The notes below the pieces were generated by a model that was not told where the DNA came from, ran no database searches, and saw nothing but the letters and a program-made list of their open reading frames with translations. A program made the translations under genes and the position numbers. This document shows, piece after piece, positions 1-19,674 of a stretch of DNA of 25,068 nucleotides. The stretch comes from Amphimedon queenslandica (lineage: Eukaryota > Porifera > Demospongiae > Haplosclerida > Niphatidae). The stretch spans positions 134,364 through 159,431 of the forward strand of contig NW_003546459.1 in the NCBI RefSeq assembly GCF_000090795.2, written 5' to 3'. Positions within the stretch are counted from its first letter, which is position 1. Each line of letters opens with the position of its first letter.

Positions 1-1
1 C

Positions 2-1435
2 ATGTGGATAGGTTATGTAGAGGAGAGTCGTTGCTTTATTTCAAAATTACCCTGCAAATCACAGCATTGTAAAATGAGTCCTATCAACTTTACTCTTTCA
101 ACCACAGAGAAACAATGTGACTTAAATAGATCCGGTCTCCTTTGTGGAGAATGTGATGAAGGGCTCAGCATGATGTTGGGATCAGATAGGTGTAGTGAGT
201 GCTCTGATAAATGGTTAGCTCTGCTAATTCTTTTTGGAGTAGCTGGTATAGTTTTAATTGCCTTCATAACAGCTTTGAATCTTACTGTGTCAGTAGGTTC
301 CATCAATGGATTGATATTTTATGCTAATATGGTAAAAATGAATGAGTTTCTAATTCCATCTGAGTCAGATTTTTTTAAAGTGTTTATTTCATGGCTTAAC
401 CTAGACTGGGGAATCGAAATGTGCTTTTATGATGGCATGACAACTTTGCATAAAATGCTCCTTCAGTTTTTATTCCTAGCTTACTTGTGGCTACTTATCA
501 TTCTTGTCATTATTCTTTCTCATTATTCATTCAAAGTATCCAGACTTATAGGAAGGCATGCTATATCAGTTCTGGCAACAGTTCTACTCCTCTCTTTCAC
601 AAAAATACTTCGTTTATGCAACTATGCAATACTTCCAATCACTTATACATGTGAACCCGGAGACAAAGAAATTGTTGCATGGTCTATGGATGCTACAGTT
701 ATCTACTTTAAACCAGAACATTTGTTTCTTTTTATTCCAGCATTAGCAACAGTAATTTTTCTTGTTCTACCTTACACATTACTCATTCTATTCAGTCCTC
801 TTGTTGAGCGCTACATTTCAAAGTATAAATGCTGTCAATGTTGGGTAAAACTTAAACCTCTCTTTGATGCTTACAATGGTCCATATATTGATAATTATAG
901 ATCATGGACTGGATTTCTTCTGTTAATGAGATGTTTATTGTTACTTTTGGTATTGGCTGAGCCAAATATAGGTTCTATAATGGCTCTAATCATTGTGTCA
1001 GGATTTCTTTTAAGTTTAATAGCAATATTTAAGGGAATTTATCGAAGGAAGATCAATAACTTTTTAGAATGCTTTTTCATCTTTAATCTTTTGTTTTTGG
1101 CTACTTCATCCTTAAGTTCTTCGGTATACGTACTTAGTTCAATCTCTTTGTCTCTTGCTTTTGTAGCTTTCATTTTGATAATTTTATGCCATTTGGGGCA
1201 AACAAAATTGTTTAAAAAAGTGAGAGATTACTTGCAAAAAAAGATTAAGCTCAGAAAAACTCAATTACCATCCAACATTCCAATGCTTCATATTAAGCTG
1301 TTGGATAATAACAGGCATGCTGAGATTGAAGATGCATCATCATTAGAACTGTACAAGGAAGATGGCTCATTTGTACTTAGGAAAAGAGAGTCACTAATTT
1401 GTGATGAAAACAATGATAATTGGCAAGTTTACTGA
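2..1435 (+). CDS. 3' part of a cysteine-rich multi-pass membrane protein (5' end outside window)
   Basis: An open frame of 477 codons runs from the window edge to a TGA, so the N-terminus is missing and the true start is not visible. The first ~70 residues are cysteine-rich, with a laminin/EGF-like segment GLLCGECDEGLSM and a following CSEC, which looks extracellular. About eight or nine hydrophobic helices follow (approx. residues 72-96, 150-175, 185-205, 240-270, 305-325, 330-350, 358-375, 380-400). The last ~75 residues are polar and charged, a likely cytoplasmic tail. A loop CCQCWVKLKPLFDAYNGPY lies between helices. I associate this Cys-rich-plus-multi-helix layout with a large uncharacterised sponge family whose upstream part is often repeat-rich. 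That assignment is from memory and inference. No enzyme or channel signature was recognised. The final segment is a single exon. Confidence 0.7.
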   Translation: MWIGYVEESRCFISKLPCKSQHCKMSPINFTLSTTEKQCDLNRSGLLCGECDEGLSMMLGSDRCSECSDKWLALLILFGVAGIVLIAFITALNLTVSVGSINGLIFYANMVKMNEFLIPSESDFFKVFISWLNLDWGIEMCFYDGMTTLHKMLLQFLFLAYLWLLIILVIILSHYSFKVSRLIGRHAISVLATVLLLSFTKILRLCNYAILPITYTCEPGDKEIVAWSMDATVIYFKPEHLFLFIPALATVIFLVLPYTLLILFSPLVERYISKYKCCQCWVKLKPLFDAYNGPYIDNYRSWTGFLLLMRCLLLLLVLAEPNIGSIMALIIVSGFLLSLIAIFKGIYRRKINNFLECFFIFNLLFLATSSLSSSVYVLSSISLSLAFVAFILIILCHLGQTKLFKKVRDYLQKKIKLRKTQLPSNIPMLHIKLLDNNRHAEIEDASSLELYKEDGSFVLRKRESLICDENNDNWQVY

Positions 1436-1726
1436 TTGCGAGAACATTAATTATTGCTATCATTTTTTTCTTTCTTTTTTACTTAATTTTTGTACCACTT
1501 TATTGTAGATGTAGCTAGATAACTCTATTTTAGTTAGATAAATTCTACATAATTTTTTGCTTTTCCTTCATAATGGTTTGAAATTTTTTTGTGTGAACTT
1601 TTACTTTAAAACTTATAATAAATGCACTAAAGCAGAGCTTTATTGATGGGAGTGGTGGATGACCTATTAATCTTAATGGTATGATCATGTGATTGAAAGA
1701 GGAAGCCACATGGTACAGCTAAAGTT
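1436..1726. other. 3' UTR of the membrane protein gene and 5' flank of CARM1
   Basis: Short AT-rich intergenic stretch. It holds the probable 3' UTR of the upstream gene, ending near the AATAAA at 1617, and then about 100 bp of CARM1 5' flank. I see no other gene in it. The spacing shows how tightly these genes are packed. Confidence 0.6.
1617..1622 (+). other. Polyadenylation signal AATAAA
   Basis: Canonical AATAAA about 180 bp after the TGA of the upstream membrane protein gene and about 105 bp before the CARM1 start codon. It fits the end of the upstream transcript. Confidence 0.55.
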
Positions 1727-12270
<10,544 letters not shown>

Positions 12271-12310
12271 TGTCATTATTTTATGGACGGCTGTATTATT
12301 ATAATGTAAC

Positions 12311-12450
12311 TCAACTGCATTTGTAATGAATTGACTTCTCTCTCTCTCTCTCTTAGTTTTGATAATAATTGTTTTCTGGACTGTAGAAGGACCGTCATGT
12401 TATAATAGAGCGGGTTTAGTTATGTTCACATTAGAGTGTGTTCTGCTGAA
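12311..12450 (+). repeat. CT-tract block, copy 1 (CARM1 3' flank)
   Basis: TCAACTGCATTTGTAATGAA, a (CT)n tract ending CTTAG, then TTTTGATAATAATTG and GAGCGGGTTTAGTTATG. The same ordered text recurs on the same strand at 18187 and, shortened, at 20161. It lies between the convergent CARM1 and minus-strand receptor genes. The CT tract plus AG looks like a splice acceptor. Confidence 0.75.
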
Positions 12451-12664
12451 AATATTAGACCCCACTCAAATGAAGTAGCCCTCACTTTGTATGTACATGT
12501 ATCTATCTACATATCTAGGCATGATTAGAAGTTTGAGCCCCTTAGTATTTTACATTTTTAAAGTTACTGTACAAAGAATTAATCTGATATTAAAAAAAAG
12601 AAGTAGCCAAGTTACAAATGTAAACATACTGATTAGTAGCTAAAATATGTTTTCTAACAATGAT

Positions 12665-15041
12665 TCACATGTTAACTGCTGCTCCTGTCCTGTTTTCTCC
12701 TATTTCTTCATATGTAGGCTCACATGTAGGAGTATCATTGATCATTATGTCATGTGGACACTGATATGCTTCATTATATGCAGTAGGTACCCCTTGTTGC
12801 TGTACTGAGGTTAACCCTATTAATTATTGACATAGTTTCACCTCAGCTTCTATAATGAATTAACTGCTGAGTGTATTAACACTTACTGCATGACTTCCTT
12901 TTGTATATAACGACAAGAATAATCAAACTTATGAGTATAATAATAACACCAATAAATGTTCCTGTGATACCTATAGTAGCACGGTAATCTTTATTATGAA
13001 AATTTCATACTAACCAATACCGATATGAAGATTTGTTAAAACAGGTGTGAGTTGTGTGATAGTAGGGAGCAGTTGTGTAGTAGTAGATCTAGTAGTGATA
13101 TTAGGATATGTATCTGTTAATGAGAATCTAATTAGACACTGTATTACAAGCACAAAACTGACCAAATGGTAATATAAATGGGTCACTACTACCAGCTTCA
13201 TTGCTAAATGCAATAGTCATATTGCACTGTTGGTTCTTAGGTACTGATATTAATTCTGTTATTTTATTTGTGTGTTTTATTTGGAAAGTTTTGCTGCTAT
13301 TGGTCCCATGACATACTACAGTAACTGTAATATGTTTGGGAGCTTCACCAGTACATTTCAATATAATCTATAAATTAGTGACAACAATATTAATAAAAGT
13401 ATTAATTTATACTGGAATATGGAGTTGGATGATAGCTGCATCTTGTGTATAAGAGATTACGGCAAGCGATGTGTTCTCTGCAGTTCTGGGAGCTGTAACA
13501 GTGCAATAAACATTACTGACTTCTAGTGTATGCGTACCTCTTTGATATGAGAATGTCTCATTATTAGATATTCCTTCTCCTAATTCATTAACTCCAGTTA
13601 TAACATATGTATAACGATGAATCAATAAGTTATTATTCACAAACTGATAACTGGTATCATATACTGATACAGTATCCACTAGACTACCAGTGATAGCATC
13701 GTATGTTCTTAGTATGTAATACTGTATTGGTACTCTGTCATCAACCATAGGAGCAGTCCATGTTATATCAATAGTAGAACAGTTGCCAATTGAAGAGTCA
13801 ATGTTAGTAACTGGTCCAAGAAAACCTATGTATTAGGGAAAACTAAAATTTTAGTAAATGAATATGTTTACTTACAAAATGAAAATGATGACATGTTAGT
13901 AAAATCTCCTCCATTATTACTCAATGATACATTAACATTAAATGTATTTAAATTAGTTACTGAAGCACTTCCAGTTACAGTCATCAGTTGATCATTAAAT
14001 TGTGGTATTATAATGGCAATTTTTACAATTGTATTTTCATTATTGAGTATAATAATTGTTATATTATCAGGAAACTCTCCTTTACATATCGTGCTGACCT
14101 ATCATTGCAGTGTATATAGAGAAATTGAACCAATATTGTGACAAATACTTCAGTAGATAACGCTTACATTAATACTGATATTTAATAATATTTGTTGTCC
14201 ATCAACTAATATTACCACAACTGATACATTGGGAGTGATAAGAGGAACTGAAAGATATACTGTGAATATAATGACATTGTAATGATGCTATACCTGTTTT
14301 AAAATAAAAACTGACGTAATTAGATGAACCTATTCCAGCATTATTGATAGGCGAAACTGATATGTTATTCAATTTACAAGGATCGGGATTAGTAGCTGAT
14401 AATGTAATATTAGTATTATTATTAGTAGTTGAAGTAATGTTCAGTGATCCATTGACTATATAGTATCCAGTGATAGGTACATTATCCAGTGTATAAGGAG
14501 CTGTCCATGTTAATAATACACTGGATCCATTAATAAAAGTATAATCCAGATTACTAACACCATATAATAGGCCTATCAAAGGAAAAATAATGATGCATCA
14601 TAAATATGGATGGCATAGACATGCACATCAGTGCACATAGTCTACTAACCTTGTATCATTAATACTGATATGTTACTGGATACTGCCTGAAGAGGAATAT
14701 AAGTAACAGCTCTGCATGTTAGCTTAGTATTATTATTATAATTATAAGCTATAGCCTGTAGCTCTACTTTTCTAGTACCACCATTGTTAGTTGATGTTGC
14801 ACTAAATCCTCTATTTATAACAGCTTCATCATCTGCTGCTTTACCATTGACTATAAAGCTAAGTTGATCAGCAACAGCTTTACAATAGAAGACAACAGTG
14901 GAGTTGAGTGTTGCATTAACAGACACTGGCTGTACTGTTATATCTATAAAAGCAATAAAATAGTTGTTAAACTGATATATAAGCCTACTTACTAGCACAG
15001 TCAATGAACGGCAGCAAAAGAAGCAAAATGATGCTCAACAT
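12665..15041 (-). CDS. Type I receptor: Ig + FN3 modules, TM, long tail with YEEI motif (606 aa, 11 exons)
   Basis: Exons read on the minus strand: 15041-14993, 14943-14650, 14572-14294, 14247-14168, 14098-13876, 13825-13538, 13492-13413, 13367-13163, 13113-13015, 12970-12887, 12804-12665. They sum to 1821 nt in frame. The signal peptide is MLSIILLLLLPFIDCA. Residues ~17-114 form an Ig domain (VVFYCKA ... LTCRAV). Residues 115-207 and 309-404 are FN3 domains, one exon each (VLLTWTAP; WTAPMVDDRVPIQYY). Residues 208-308 and 405-499 are weaker FN3-like modules, each in two exons split in phase 0. A T/P-rich stalk follows (~500-532), then one TM helix (~534-554) and a stop-transfer YKRK. The ~50-residue tail ends with PTCEPTYEEIGENR (Y592). 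pYEEI is the known preferred ligand of Src-family SH2 domains; its use here is inferred. Many N-glycosylation sites. The 13162 donor GTCAGT is the weakest junction. Confidence 0.85.
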
Positions 15042-15160
15042 TTTGAAGGGCGTAGCCAGTTATTAATTATTTATTAGATTTAGACTAGATCTAATTATTA
15101 ATCTCGTAGTCGTGCTAGCGTTCCTGTAATGTCAGTGTTAATTGTCAAAAGTGGCTCTTG
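15042..15160. promoter_or_regulatory. Probable bidirectional promoter of the receptor pair
   Basis: Only 119 bp separate the two start codons of the divergent paralogues, so both 5' UTRs and core promoters must lie here. It contains an imperfect palindrome, ATTAGAT and ATCTAAT with TTAGACTAG between (about 15072-15094). No TATA box in a convincing place. The function is inferred from position. Confidence 0.6.
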
Positions 15161-18100
15161 ATGTTATCAATGGTGTTATTACTTTTCTTTATCCTTGTAG
15201 ACCTACTTCAGTTGAGTCACTGTGCTAGTAGTAAGTATCAATAGAGTACTCTACACTAAAAGTTTTGCTTCCAATATATTTAGATATAACAGTACAGCCA
15301 GTATCTATTAATACAACACTCAATTCCACTGTTGTCTTCTCTTGTGAAGCTGTGACTGGCCAACTTAGCTTTACAGTTAATGATGAAGCAGCAGATAATC
15401 AAGCTGTTATAGGTAGTGGATTTAAAGCAACATCAAAGAATTATGGTAACAGTACTATAAGAGCAGAACTACAAGCAAAAGCTTATGAATATAATAATAA
15501 TACTAATATAAGCTGTAGAGCATTTACTTATGGTCCACCTCCTATGATTGAGTTGAGTAATACAGCAATATTAATGATACAAGGTTAGTGTGTGTACTTG
15601 TGTCAATCATGCGTGCATGACTACATGTATGTCATGCATACTCTATTAGCACTTGTATAAGCTATAAACTCCACGTTCTATATATAATGCAACTCATCCA
15701 AATACTTTGCCCTTAGGCTATCTAGTTCAGTGCAAACTGTTCTATAAAATAGCCACTAAAATCTTGTGTACTCTTATCTCAGTATTCACATGTTTCATGG
15801 AAATGAGATTTATAACTGTCCATAGGAAAGATTTTCTCTCTTGTTTGCTCTGTGCTTCTGGTTCAAAACAGTGCACCAATACTTCCACAATAGTACTATA
15901 AAAATTTTTGTTAATATCATTGAAACAACGAATGTATACATGCTTTTGTTATAGGTCTATTGGATAATGTTGACAATCTGGATTATACTTTTATTAATGG
16001 ATCCAGTGTATTATTAACATGGACAGCTCCTTATACACTGGATAATGTACCTATCACTGGATACTATATAGTCAATGGATTAGTGAACATTACTACTAAT
16101 AATAATAATACTAATATTACAATATCAGCTACTAATCCCGATCCTTGTAAATTGAATATCATATCAGTTTCTCCTCTTAATGATGCTGGAACAGGTTCCT
16201 CTAATGATGTCAGCTTTTATCATAAAACAGGTTAGCATTATTGTGGTTTAATATCATGTCCCCTTATATACTGATCTTTTGTTCTTATGACAACTATTTG
16301 CTCATTATTGCTTGATAGGAATCTTAATTGAATGTTGTTATAGCACATACCTTATGTTTGTAAGCCCCATGGTGTATGTGTGTGTTCTACCAGCTAATTT
16401 TTAATTTTATATTCCTTCACAAATTGCCATATCAAAGTATAACTTTTGTTACATTTTTATAATTATCTTTCAGTTCCTCTCAATACTCCTCCTGTATCAG
16501 TGGTACCAGTAATTGATGGACAGCAAATATCATTGAATATCAGTATTGATGTAAGTGCTTCATGCCACTCAACCCACTTTAATGAGCAGTATCATGTACA
16601 ACTTATTTCTTATGATTATGCTATGGGCTTAATTGTGGCTATATATAATAGCAGATACCCTTCTCTTACTGTGTATATTACTACTCATTGTTATCTATTT
16701 ACATTACTATCAAATAAAAATTAGCAACTATAATTTACTTTGCCATGCACATGAATGGAGACATAATTCTTAATAGCTTATTATACAATTTCCTTCTATG
16801 CTAACAGGTCGTAACAATTTGTAAGGGGGAGTATCCTGATAGTATAGCAGTTAATATACTACATACCGATAATGCACTAATAAATAATGCCAGTATAACA
16901 CCAGAAGTTAATGGTCAACTGATGATTACTGGAGTAATAACTGTACCTATTACTTTAAATACATTTATTGTTAATGTATCCCTGAGTAATAGTGGAGGAG
17001 ATTTCCTATCTACACCTCTTTTTAAATTTGGTAATAGAAATTTTCTTGCACAATTTTTAATTCAGCTCCTAGGTTTTCTTGGACCAGTCACTAATATCAA
17101 CTCTGCAGTGAAAAATTGTTCTACTATTGGTGTCTCTTGGACTGCTCCTATGGTTGATGATAGAGTACCAATACAGTATTACATACTAAGAACATACGAT
17201 GCTATTACTGGCAGTCTAGTGAATAATGTATCAGTATATGATACCAGTTATCAGTTTGTGAATAATAACTTATTGATTCATCATTATACATATGTTATAA
17301 TTGGAGTTAATGAATTAGGAGAAGGAATATCTCATAATGAGACTTTCTCATATGAAAGAGGTAAGAGACAAATAGTAATAATATCAGTAATTGATTTTAT
17401 TTCTGTTCATAGTGCCAAGATCAGTTTCAGGAACTGGTTCAAACTTAAAAACATTTAATCAGATGACTGCTACTGTTTCATATAATATACCAGTAATGCA
17501 TGCCATGATATAATTATTATTATAATTATTTATATTAATTATCATTTAATATTAATATTAGGTTACATTAGGGTGCATTGGTGAAGCTCCTGAAAATGCT
17601 ACAATTATCATATGGTGTAATGGAGCAGGTGTGGTATATCATAGTATTGAGCAAGTGAAATACTTGTATCCTGTGGAGAATGCTCCTAAACCAATGAATA
17701 TAACAGGATCAGCCTCAGTACCTAAGAACCAACAGTGCAATATGAGTATTGCATTTAGTAATGGAGCTGGCAGTAGTGAGCCATTTATACTAGTAATAAG
17801 TAAGTATTTAGTACAATGTATAATCTTTTTATCCTTGTTTTTATTACATATCTAGACATTAGTCCTACTCCTTCAGTTAGCGTTACACCATCACCTACTA
17901 TTAACACTGATATACCAGGTTTACTATTACAATATATACTATAATCTGCTTATTGTTCATTCATTGCATAGAACTTACTGTATTTATCATCGCTGGCATT
18001 GCTGTAATATTAGTACTAGTAATATGTATTTTTATCATATTTACTGTAGCATTATCAATAAATTCTAGGTAAGTAAAAGGATATAATTTACATTTGTCCT

Positions 18101-18186
18101 CTTACTCTCATTTGCCTCCCCAACATGATATTATAGTCTATGCTAGAGTGAAGAAAAGGAGGAAGAGACAAAATTTGCTGCTGTAG
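15161..18186 (+). CDS. Type I receptor: Ig + FN3 modules, TM, short basic tail (583 aa, 11 exons)
   Basis: Exons: 15161-15230, 15284-15583, 15955-16230, 16474-16550, 16808-17030, 17073-17360, 17413-17492, 17562-17799, 17856-17918, 17972-18068, 18147-18186. They sum to 1752 nt in frame. Exon phases match the minus-strand paralogue one for one. The signal peptide begins MLSMVLLLFFILVDLL. The Ig domain spans ~24-123 (VVFSCEA ... ISCRAF). FN3 domains at ~124-215 and ~316-411 are single-exon and almost identical to the paralogue. Two-exon FN3-like modules lie at ~216-315 and ~412-517. A short T/P/S stalk (~518-538) precedes one TM helix (~540-565). The tail is only about 18 residues, SINSRVKKRRKRQNLLL, with no tyrosine. 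The last acceptor chosen (after GCTAG, 18146) keeps the frame; the earlier TATAG at 18136 gives a TAG after three codons, also a short tail. Confidence 0.85.
15584..15954 (+). other. Intron 2 of the plus-strand receptor gene
   Basis: 371-bp intron, GTTAGT to TTATAG. A 64-codon open frame inside (15707-15901) shows no recognisable domain. Nothing else seen. The paralogue's matching intron is only 77 bp, so this one has grown or the other shrunk. Confidence 0.6.
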
Positions 18187-18330
18187 TTCAACTGCATTTG
18201 TAATGAATTGACTTCTCTCTCTCTCTCTCTCTTAGTTTTGATAATAATTGTTTGCTGGACCATAAAAGGACAGCCATGTTATAATAACAATAGAGCGGGT
18301 TTAGTTATGTTTATGTGAGAGTATGGTCGA
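18187..18330 (+). repeat. CT-tract block, copy 2
   Basis: Begins directly after the stop codon of the plus-strand receptor gene, with the same order of words as at 12311: CAACTGCATTTGTAATGAAT, (CT)n, TTAG, TTTTGATAATAATTG, GAGCGGGTTTAGTTATG. From about 18340 on it continues into sequence shared with the upstream region of the second seven-helix gene, so it may belong to that gene family's 5' region. Confidence 0.75.
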
Positions 18331-18515
18331 AATTGTCAGAGGAAGAAGTTTTGGTAGTTTTTAAAGTTAATGATGACATGCAAGGTCACTGAAAAATCTC
18401 ATGTATTTTAAAAAAGTCCTGCTTGTAATGATTTTAAATTATATTTACTTTAAAGGGTCATCTTAAGCAGTTATTTTTTTTCTTCATTTTTCGAATAGTC
18501 CACATGTGGCAATTG

Positions 18516-18603
18516 TTATTCTTATTACTCATCATAGTAAGTTGATTCAGCCAATTCTTTCAAACAGCTCCTCCTTTAACTCTCTTCTTCTCTTTTCTTC
18601 CAG
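18516..18603 (+). promoter_or_regulatory. Upstream module of seven-helix gene 1
   Basis: TTATTCTTATTACTCAT (18516-18532) followed by CAGCTCCTCCTTTAACTCTC and a pyrimidine tract ending TTCCAG (18603), 22 bp before the start codon. The same two elements precede genes 2 and 3. The CT-rich run plus AG may be the acceptor of a 5' UTR intron. A regulatory role is inferred from conservation only. Confidence 0.5.
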
Positions 18604-18624
18604 TCCAAAGTTAAAGTACAAGAC

Positions 18625-19674
18625 ATGGATAATGACAGTAACACTAGTAACTGTGTGGACTGGAATAGAAAGAATATTAACATAATGCAAGGAGTCTTTG
18701 GTGGTCTAGGAGTCATAGCATGTACAGTGGCACTGGTCTTTGCAATAGTCAGTAGATTCTATAAAGATATTGTACAAAGACTGATATTGTACAAACTGAT
18801 TGCAGTGCTGGTCCTCTCACTATGTCAGTATTTGTTTCTTAGATTTGATGACTCAAACATTTATAAAGTGTCTGCTGAGCTTATTACAATTTTTGCCTAC
18901 CTATTGAACCTCAACCTGACCTTCTGGCTAACTGTCGTTCTTTATCTTTGTATTGTACACCTCAAAAAATTGAAGAGCTTCACAAAATTGGAACCGATTG
19001 CAATCTTGTCTTCATTTCTGCCTTTAGTTGGTGCTGTAATAATTCCATTCACTAGCTATGACAACTGCACAACAATATGGGAAATCAAATTCTCAGAACA
19101 AGGAACAGATAAATTTAATGATATTTCTGCAATCAGCTACACCATAACCTTATTAGTATTCATCATAGTGTCGATGCTAGTCATTATCATTTTTATTGTA
19201 ACAGTAAGAAGATCACGATTGGATTTTCAAAGAAAAAATGAGAATCAAGTCCATTCTCTACTGGTCACTAATAATAAATGGAAAATACTTAGCAAGCAGT
19301 TACTACCACTAGTAGTATATCCAATAGTTAATACAGTACTGGCAATGATTTTTCTGCCTCTAAAAGTGGTCTATTATAATGGTAGCACTGTAAAGGGTAT
19401 ATATTTTTCTTCATTAATATCTTCTTCTGGTCTAATAACTGGTATTATTGTTATAATACATCTATGCATAGTGAAGTGTAAGAAGAAACAAAGAGAGAGA
19501 AAGATATCAAAACAGAATGATAGGTTAGTACCTTTCTGTGTGGTGCCTAATAATCACAATGATGTCTTCACAAGAGAAACAGTTGCTTCAACAAATGCTC
19601 GTACTACCTACCAATACACTCGTACATCAAGTTTCACTATGAGTAAATTATTGGCTAACTATAATGCTATATAA
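18625..19674 (+). CDS. Seven-helix receptor 1 (GPCR-like), 349 aa, intronless
   Basis: Single-exon gene. A short N-terminus with N-glycosylation sites and a cysteine (SNTSNCVDW) is followed by seven hydrophobic helices at about residues 23-46, 53-72, 85-112, 123-143, 170-197, 223-247 and 262-285. A ~65-residue polar, S/T-rich tail carries RETVASTNARTTYQYTRTSS. The loop after helix 4 has a single Cys (SYDNCTTIWEIKF), which may pair with the N-terminal Cys, since helix 3 lacks the usual outer Cys. Basic loops VRRSR and KCKKKQRERK place the C-terminus inside. Helix 6, KQLLPLVVYPIVNTVLAMIF, is loosely reminiscent of cAMP-receptor-like GPCRs; no class is assigned. First of three tandem copies. Confidence 0.8.
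   Translation: MDNDSNTSNCVDWNRKNINIMQGVFGGLGVIACTVALVFAIVSRFYKDIVQRLILYKLIAVLVLSLCQYLFLRFDDSNIYKVSAELITIFAYLLNLNLTFWLTVVLYLCIVHLKKLKSFTKLEPIAILSSFLPLVGAVIIPFTSYDNCTTIWEIKFSEQGTDKFNDISAISYTITLLVFIIVSMLVIIIFIVTVRRSRLDFQRKNENQVHSLLVTNNKWKILSKQLLPLVVYPIVNTVLAMIFLPLKVVYYNGSTVKGIYFSSLISSSGLITGIIVIIHLCIVKCKKKQRERKISKQNDRLVPFCVVPNNHNDVFTRETVASTNARTTYQYTRTSSFTMSKLLANYNAI

Noticed and set aside
13-306. 97-codon minus-strand frame
   Set aside because: Antisense of the well-supported membrane-protein coding sequence.
13010-13213. Minus-strand frame of 67 codons beginning MHLAMKLVVV
   Set aside because: Its first half is exon 8 in the wrong frame; only the TYPNITTRSTTTQ part is real stalk exon, entered by splicing.
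15707-15901. 64-codon frame in intron 2 of the plus-strand receptor
   Set aside because: No domain, no counterpart in the paralogue, and it spans no splice signals; treated as chance.
16922-17458. Uninterrupted 178-codon frame in the plus-strand receptor
   Set aside because: It merges parts of exons 5 and 6 through a 42-nt stop-free intron and then runs into intron 6; the paralogue shows splice sites at the same places.
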